The translations under genes were made by a program, and so were the position numbers. From the NCBI GenBank assembly GCA_031276435.1, contig JAISNB010000177.1, positions 1 through 10,621 on the forward strand: a stretch of 10,621 nt of DNA. Direction: 5' to 3'. The notes under the pieces are model-generated. The model did no database searches and was not told where the DNA came from. It was given only the letters and a program-made list of their open reading frames with translations. Source of the stretch: Burkholderiaceae bacterium (lineage in GTDB: Bacteria > Pseudomonadota > Gammaproteobacteria > Burkholderiales > Burkholderiaceae_C). This document shows positions 7,596 through 10,621 of the stretch, in pieces; positions within the stretch are counted from its first letter, which is position 1, and every line of letters starts with the position of its first letter.

Positions 7596-8306
7596 ATGCC
7601 TGCGAACCTTGCCACCCACCGCGAACGCGCCCCGCTGGCCCATCCCGGCGCGACCTGCATCGACCTGGGCCACGCCCTGCTCGTCGAACACCACCAAAGC
7701 GACGAACAAATCGGCCCCTGCGCCCTGGCCGACCTGACCAACCTGCCGCGCCTGGGCCTGCGCGGCAAAGCGGCTGCGGCGCGCCTTGCCGCGGCGGGCC
7801 TGCCCATCCCGCAAGCGCCCAACCGCGTAGAGCGCGCCCCGACAGGCGAGCTGCTGCTGCGCCTGTCGCAGGGCGAATACCTGCTCTTGGGCAGCTTTGC
7901 CGACCGGGGCGCGCGCGTGCGCGCCCTGGAAGCCGACCTGCCCAAGGCCGGAGAAGACGGCCTGTACTTTCTGCCCCGGCAAGACAGCCACGCCTGGTTC
8001 TGGCTTGGCGGCGCGCGCCGCGCCGAAGTCATGGCCAAACTTTGCGGCGTCGATCTTTCTGCCGCAGCCTTCACCCGCGACGCCATCGCGCAAACCTCGG
8101 TCGCCCGCATCAACGCCATCGTCGCCGCCGACGGCGGCGGCCACGCGGAAACCCCCGGCGGCAATGGCGACGGCGGCGGCGCATACCATCTCCTCTTTGA
8201 CCGCCCCAGCGCCGCCTATTTCTGGGACGCCCTGCTGGACGCCATGCGCGAATTTGGCGGCGGCCCCGTGGGCTTTGGCGTGGTGGCGGCGGCGCACGGA
8301 CAATAA
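7596..8306 (+). CDS. soxG: Sarcosine oxidase gamma subunit (SoxG family)
   Basis: SoxG is the non-catalytic fourth subunit of the heterotetramer and packs against SoxA. The product has 236 residues, somewhat longer than the roughly 200 typical of the family. Recognisable family segments are ALADLTNLPRLGLRG (43-57), a middle section with GEYLLLGS (93-100), AQTSVARINAIV (165-176), and the C-terminal YHLLFDRPSAAYFWDALLDA (197-216). Between the last two is an insertion rich in Gly (about 178-196), a likely flexible loop that accounts for part of the extra length. SoxG proteins are weakly conserved, so position behind soxA and the QTSVAR motif carry most of the weight. It is the last structural gene of the operon; 48 bases separate it from the regulator gene. 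Confidence 0.9.
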   Translation: MPANLATHRERAPLAHPGATCIDLGHALLVEHHQSDEQIGPCALADLTNLPRLGLRGKAAAARLAAAGLPIPQAPNRVERAPTGELLLRLSQGEYLLLGSFADRGARVRALEADLPKAGEDGLYFLPRQDSHAWFWLGGARRAEVMAKLCGVDLSAAAFTRDAIAQTSVARINAIVAADGGGHAETPGGNGDGGGAYHLLFDRPSAAYFWDALLDAMREFGGGPVGFGVVAAAHGQ

Positions 8307-8354
8307 CCCCTTTCGCTTCGCAAAAGAAGCCCGCGCCGCAACCCCGCCAAGAAC

Positions 8355-9239
8355 ATGCCGCAACCCGACGACGAACCCGACGCCATCGTCTACCGCGTTC
8401 CCGCGCTGGAGCGCGGCCTGGCCATTCTGGAAATGTTCAGCGCTAGCGAGCGCGTCCTCTCGCTGGGCGACATGGCCGCGCGGCTCAAACTGACGCAATC
8501 GGCCATCTACCGCATCGTGCAAACCATGACCGAGCGCGGCTACCTGCGCAAAACCGCCCGCACCAGCTTCGAGCTTGGGCCGCGCGTGCTCTCCAACGGC
8601 TTCACCTGGCTGGCCAGCCGCGACATCGTGGAAATCGCCATGCCCTGGCTCAACGCCCTGCGCGACCGCACCTCGCTGTCCTGCCACCTCTCCATCCGCG
8701 AACACACCGACGCGCTCTACATCTACCGCGCCTTCGCGCAACAGCGCCTCACGGCCAACATCCCCATTGGCAGCCGCCTGCCTTGCCACGGCACGGCCAT
8801 GGGGCGCATGCTTCTGTGCGACCTGAACGACGCTGAACTGGGCGCGCTCTACCGCAACATCCGCCTGGATGACTACCCGCCACCTGCCCCCAAAAGTTTT
8901 CTGGAACTGCGCCAGATCCTCGATGAAGACCGGCGGAGCGGATGGGCCGTCAGCCGCTCCGACTACTCGACCTCGGTTGCCGCGCCCATCCGCGACCACC
9001 TGGGCCGCATCACCGCTGCCATCAACCTCTCTGGCCCCGACGCCATCATGCACGCCCCCGGCTTTCTCGAACACGCCCGCGCCCTGCTGCTGGAATGCGC
9101 GGCAACCATCGCGGGCGAACTGGGGTACAAAAACCCGGACGACGCGCAAACCCCGCAGCCGCAGCCACAAGAAACCGCAGCCACCCTGTCTCCCGACCTG
9201 GTGGGCGCCATCATCGCCCCTGACCCGCAGGCGCGCTGA
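8355..9239 (+). CDS. IclR-family transcriptional regulator
   Basis: This 294-residue protein has the two-domain IclR layout. Residues about 14-75 form the winged helix-turn-helix: VPALERGLAILEMFS (15-29) is the family opening, and LSLGDMAARLKLTQSAIYRI (35-54) covers the HTH. Residues about 85-258 form the effector domain, with the conserved LPCHGTAMGRMLL (142-154), the equivalent of the LHATALGKA-type motif, followed by SGWAVSRSDY (195-204) and SVAAPIRDHLGRITAAINLS (207-226). The last 33 residues are a Pro/Gln-rich tail with no recognisable domain. The ribosome site is weak (AAGAA close to the ATG). It lies 48 bases behind soxG in the same direction, so it may be cotranscribed and control the Sox/C1 block, with an N-methyl amino acid or related compound as effector. 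Target and ligand are inferred; the family is secure. Confidence 0.93.
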   Translation: MPQPDDEPDAIVYRVPALERGLAILEMFSASERVLSLGDMAARLKLTQSAIYRIVQTMTERGYLRKTARTSFELGPRVLSNGFTWLASRDIVEIAMPWLNALRDRTSLSCHLSIREHTDALYIYRAFAQQRLTANIPIGSRLPCHGTAMGRMLLCDLNDAELGALYRNIRLDDYPPPAPKSFLELRQILDEDRRSGWAVSRSDYSTSVAAPIRDHLGRITAAINLSGPDAIMHAPGFLEHARALLLECAATIAGELGYKNPDDAQTPQPQPQETAATLSPDLVGAIIAPDPQAR

Positions 9240-9339
9240 AGGCGCACTGTTTCATTGAATAGGGGCAACAGGCAAGCAGTGCCGCCCCATCCAGACCAGA
9301 CAGGCAGCAGCGCCACCGGCTTGCTGGCAACAAAGCGCC

Positions 9340-9594
9340 ATGAATGCAAAAATAACGGCACTGCTGAGGAAAATAATCAAATCCATGGCTGAATTCATAC
9401 TCGGCGTCGCAGCCGAAATCATGGCGGAAATCATCCTCGCAATCACATTGCTTGCCATGGTTGTCATATCAATAAAAGCAACAGGTGCCACAGCATCTCT
9501 GGCAATAACCGGAATATTTTACGCGATTTGCGCGATCGCGATCATTTTTCTTTTCGCCTGCCTGATCTATTTGATAATCAAGCACAAAAAATGA
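9340..9594 (+). CDS. Small two-helix membrane protein, unknown function
   Basis: I do not recognise this 84-residue protein. It has a short basic start (MNAKITALLRKIIK), a hydrophobic segment at about 17-46 and a second at about 53-80, ending in KHKK. Two membrane spans with positively charged ends are predicted by eye. The base composition is visibly lower in G+C (near 45 percent by eye) than the two-thirds of the genes upstream, and rare-for-region codons such as ATA and AAA are common, which suggests foreign origin or relaxed selection. No good Shine-Dalgarno is seen before the ATG at 9340. An alternative ATG at 9385 would remove the basic N-terminus. It stands alone between the regulator and a repeat-rich region. 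Holin-like or toxin-like peptides share this shape, but nothing specific supports either. It may also be a chance frame. Confidence 0.5.
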   Translation: MNAKITALLRKIIKSMAEFILGVAAEIMAEIILAITLLAMVVISIKATGATASLAITGIFYAICAIAIIFLFACLIYLIIKHKK

Positions 9595-9668
9595 ACTCCG
9601 GGAGCAACGCTCGGGTCGGGATTTTGTCGATAATTTTCCAGTGCCAGAAATAAAGGGCCTGGCCTCTG

Positions 9669-9727
9669 CCTCTCTCCACAAGTGGAGAGAGGAGCATATT
9701 GCTCCCTCCCTCCGCGGGGGGAGGGAG
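9669..9727. repeat. Cluster of three adjoining palindromes (GC/purine-strand rich)
   Basis: Three hairpins sit back to back. The first is CCTCTCTCCAC (9669-9679) with GTGGAGAGAGG (9682-9692), a perfect 11-bp match. The second is GGAGCA (9691-9696) with TGCTCC (9700-9705). The third pairs 9702-9713 with 9716-9727 over 12 positions with one G-T wobble. The style (CCCTC/GAGGG arms) matches the larger array downstream and the palindromic intergenic repeats common in proteobacteria. No T-run follows, so a terminator role is uncertain. The preceding stretch, 9595-9668, shows nothing definite beyond a weak imperfect hairpin. Confidence 0.7.
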
Positions 9728-9796
9728 TCCAGAAATATTGCCATCGCCCTTTTGAAAGAAGATCAGGTTTTGCCTTCATCCTTTGGAAAAGTACCG

Positions 9797-10453
9797 AATT
9801 TACCCTCGCCCATTTCATTATTCTCCCTCTCCCCCTTCAGGGGGAGAGGGTAGGGGTGAGGTGGATTTTCTACGCTGCGTATCCACATTCTCCATCGCCC
9901 TTTGGTGAGAGGTCAGCGCAAAGCGCCGAGCGAAGGGAAATTTGTGTGCACAAAAAGCAATGCCTGCCCTGCCCCACTCCCTCCCCTTTGGGGAGGGATG
10001 GGGAGAGGTCGGGGGGAGGGAATCTAAAATTACCCTCGCCCATCTCATTATTCCCCTCGCCCCCTTCTGGGGGTGAGGGTAGGGGTGTGGGGGATTTTCA
10101 CGCCACGCATCCACATTCTCCATCGCCCCTTGGGAAGAGGGTGGCGTGAAGCGCCGGGGGAGGGAATCTAAAATTACCCTCGCCATCTCATTATCCTCCC
10201 TCGCCCCCTTCAGGGGGAGAGGGTAGGGTGAGGGAGATTTTCCACGCCGCGCATCCATATTCTCCCTCGCCCCTTGGGAAGAGGGTGGCGTGAAGCGCCG
10301 GGAGAGGGAATCTAAAATTACCCTCGCCATCTCATTATCCTCCCTCTCCCCCTTCAGGGGGAGAGGGTAGGGTGAGGGGGATTTTTCGCGCTGCACATCC
10401 ATAATTTTCCATCGCCCTTTGGGGGAGGGAGGCACAAAACGCCGGGAGAAGGG
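9797..10453. repeat. Array of four related ~144-bp palindromic repeat units
   Basis: Four head-to-tail units are visible: A 9797-9937 (141 bases), B 10021-10164 (144), C 10165-10308 (144) and D 10309-10453 (145). B, C and D each start AATCTAAAATTACCCTCGCC and abut exactly; A begins with a degenerate form and is separated from B by 83 unrelated bases. Each unit has a first hairpin with 11-base arms around a TTCA or TTCT loop: perfect in A (9825-9835 with 9840-9850) and D, with one G-T wobble in B, and one mismatch in C. The shared part continues with a GATTTT tract, a CGC-rich run, CATCCA, then a weaker CCCTTGGG-type palindrome and a GCGCCG-type end. C and D are nearly identical over their first 78 bases and diverge more in the second half. 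Reading frames through the array are translation of repeat and not treated as genes. Confidence 0.85.
9938..10020. repeat. 83-bp segment between repeat units A and B with its own palindrome
   Basis: This stretch interrupts the regular spacing of the array. It contains TCCCTCCCC (9978-9986) and GGGGAGGGA (9990-9998), a perfect 9-bp stem with a TTT loop, followed by further G-rich sequence that runs into unit B. It also contains TTTGTGTGCACAAA at 9940-9953, a near-palindrome. It may be an inserted second repeat type or the remnant of a fifth unit. Confidence 0.55.
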
Positions 10454-10504
10454 AAATCCAGCCAATCCCTAGGGGAACCCAGATTCAAACCATCGACAGT
10501 GCGA

Positions 10505-10587
10505 AGAGCGAGCCGAAGGCGTGGCAGAAAGCAATCCATGCGCGCCGTATGGATTGCCACGGGGTAAAATCCCCTCGCAATGACGCT
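10505..10587. repeat. Dispersed-type intergenic repeat with GCAATCCAT inverted arms
   Basis: GCAATCCAT (10531-10539) and ATGGATTGC (10549-10557) form a perfect 9-bp inverted repeat with a 9-base loop. It is followed by GGGG-TAAAAT-CCCC (10561-10574) and then TCGCAATGAC ending near 10584. Read on the minus strand this begins GTCATTGCGAGG and continues to GGCAATCCAT, a pattern I recognise from repeated intergenic elements in many bacterial genomes. It is probably one copy of a multicopy element. The flanking bases 10454-10504 and 10588-10621 show no gene or clear motif. Confidence 0.6.
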
Positions 10588-10621
10588 TATCAATCAAAGA
10601 CCTTCTGGAGCATTTGAAAAC

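Noticed and set aside
6347..8164. Minus-strand open frame of 605 codons over soxA and soxG
   Set aside because: Same cause. The translation is low-complexity Ala/Gly/Arg with no domain.
8315..8330. Hairpin GCTTC/GAAGC between soxG and iclR
   Set aside because: Only 5 bp with a 6-base loop and no T-run; could be chance.
7548..9170. Minus-strand open frame of 540 codons over soxG and iclR
   Set aside because: Antisense to two well-supported genes and without recognisable motifs.
9598..9625. Intrinsic terminator after the small membrane protein gene
   Set aside because: Only a GAGC/GCTC stem of 4 bp with a bulged extension, and the ATTTT tract lies several bases beyond the stem; too weak to call.
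9682..10149. Plus-strand frame of 155 codons through the repeat region
   Set aside because: The translation (PLPLQGER, PSPFGER type) is the familiar artefact of palindromic intergenic repeats.
9797..10453. CRISPR array
   Set aside because: Units are about 144 bases and abut directly, with no short repeats separated by unique spacers and no cas genes in the window.
9818..10465. Minus-strand frame of 215 codons with 48-residue repeats
   Set aside because: It follows exactly the 144-base DNA repeat, has Pro/Ser-rich low-complexity content, and has no ribosome site or homology I can name. Kept only as an observation on the repeat period.

Overview
The window is about two-thirds G+C over most of its length and reads as the chromosome of a betaproteobacterium, most likely in the order Burkholderiales. 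That placement is inferred from base composition, codon use and the style of the proteins; there is no rRNA or other phylogenetic marker to prove it. All supported genes lie on the plus strand.

Bases 1-978 hold the 3' part of an ammonium transporter gene. After a 94-base gap with a perfect GC-rich hairpin comes a one-carbon (C1) and N-methyl amine block from 1073 to 8306: purU (10-formyl-THF hydrolase), folD (methylene-THF dehydrogenase/cyclohydrolase), then the four subunits of a heterotetrameric sarcosine-oxidase-type enzyme in the order soxB, soxD, soxA, soxG. purU/folD and soxD/soxA each overlap by ATGA, and the other gaps are 1-64 bases, so the block looks like one operon. Directly downstream is an IclR-family regulator (8355-9239) that may control it.

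The pathway logic is coherent. The Sox complex oxidatively demethylates an N-methyl amino acid and loads the methyl carbon on tetrahydrofolate as 5,10-methylene-THF. FolD oxidises this to 10-formyl-THF, and PurU releases formate and regenerates THF. The ammonium transporter next door would fit nitrogen scavenging, but that link is only inferred. The Sox proteins are of a divergent type: SoxD lacks one usual zinc-site cysteine, and part of the SoxA N-terminal region is unlike the characterised enzymes. The true substrate may therefore not be sarcosine.

After 9240 the character changes abruptly. A small, clearly lower-GC open reading frame (9340-9594) encodes an 84-residue protein with two predicted membrane helices. 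The rest (9595-10621) has no convincing gene. It is packed with palindromic repeat DNA: back-to-back hairpins at 9669-9727, an array of four related units of about 144 bases at 9797-10453 (broken by an 83-base insertion after the first unit), and a dispersed-type repeat with inverted GCAATCCAT arms at 10505-10587. The right end looks like an intergenic repeat island rather than a known mobile element. No transposase, integrase, CRISPR array or RNA gene was seen.

No wholly new system is evident. The points most worth a second look are the divergent Sox complex with its linked regulator and the 144-base hairpin repeat array.
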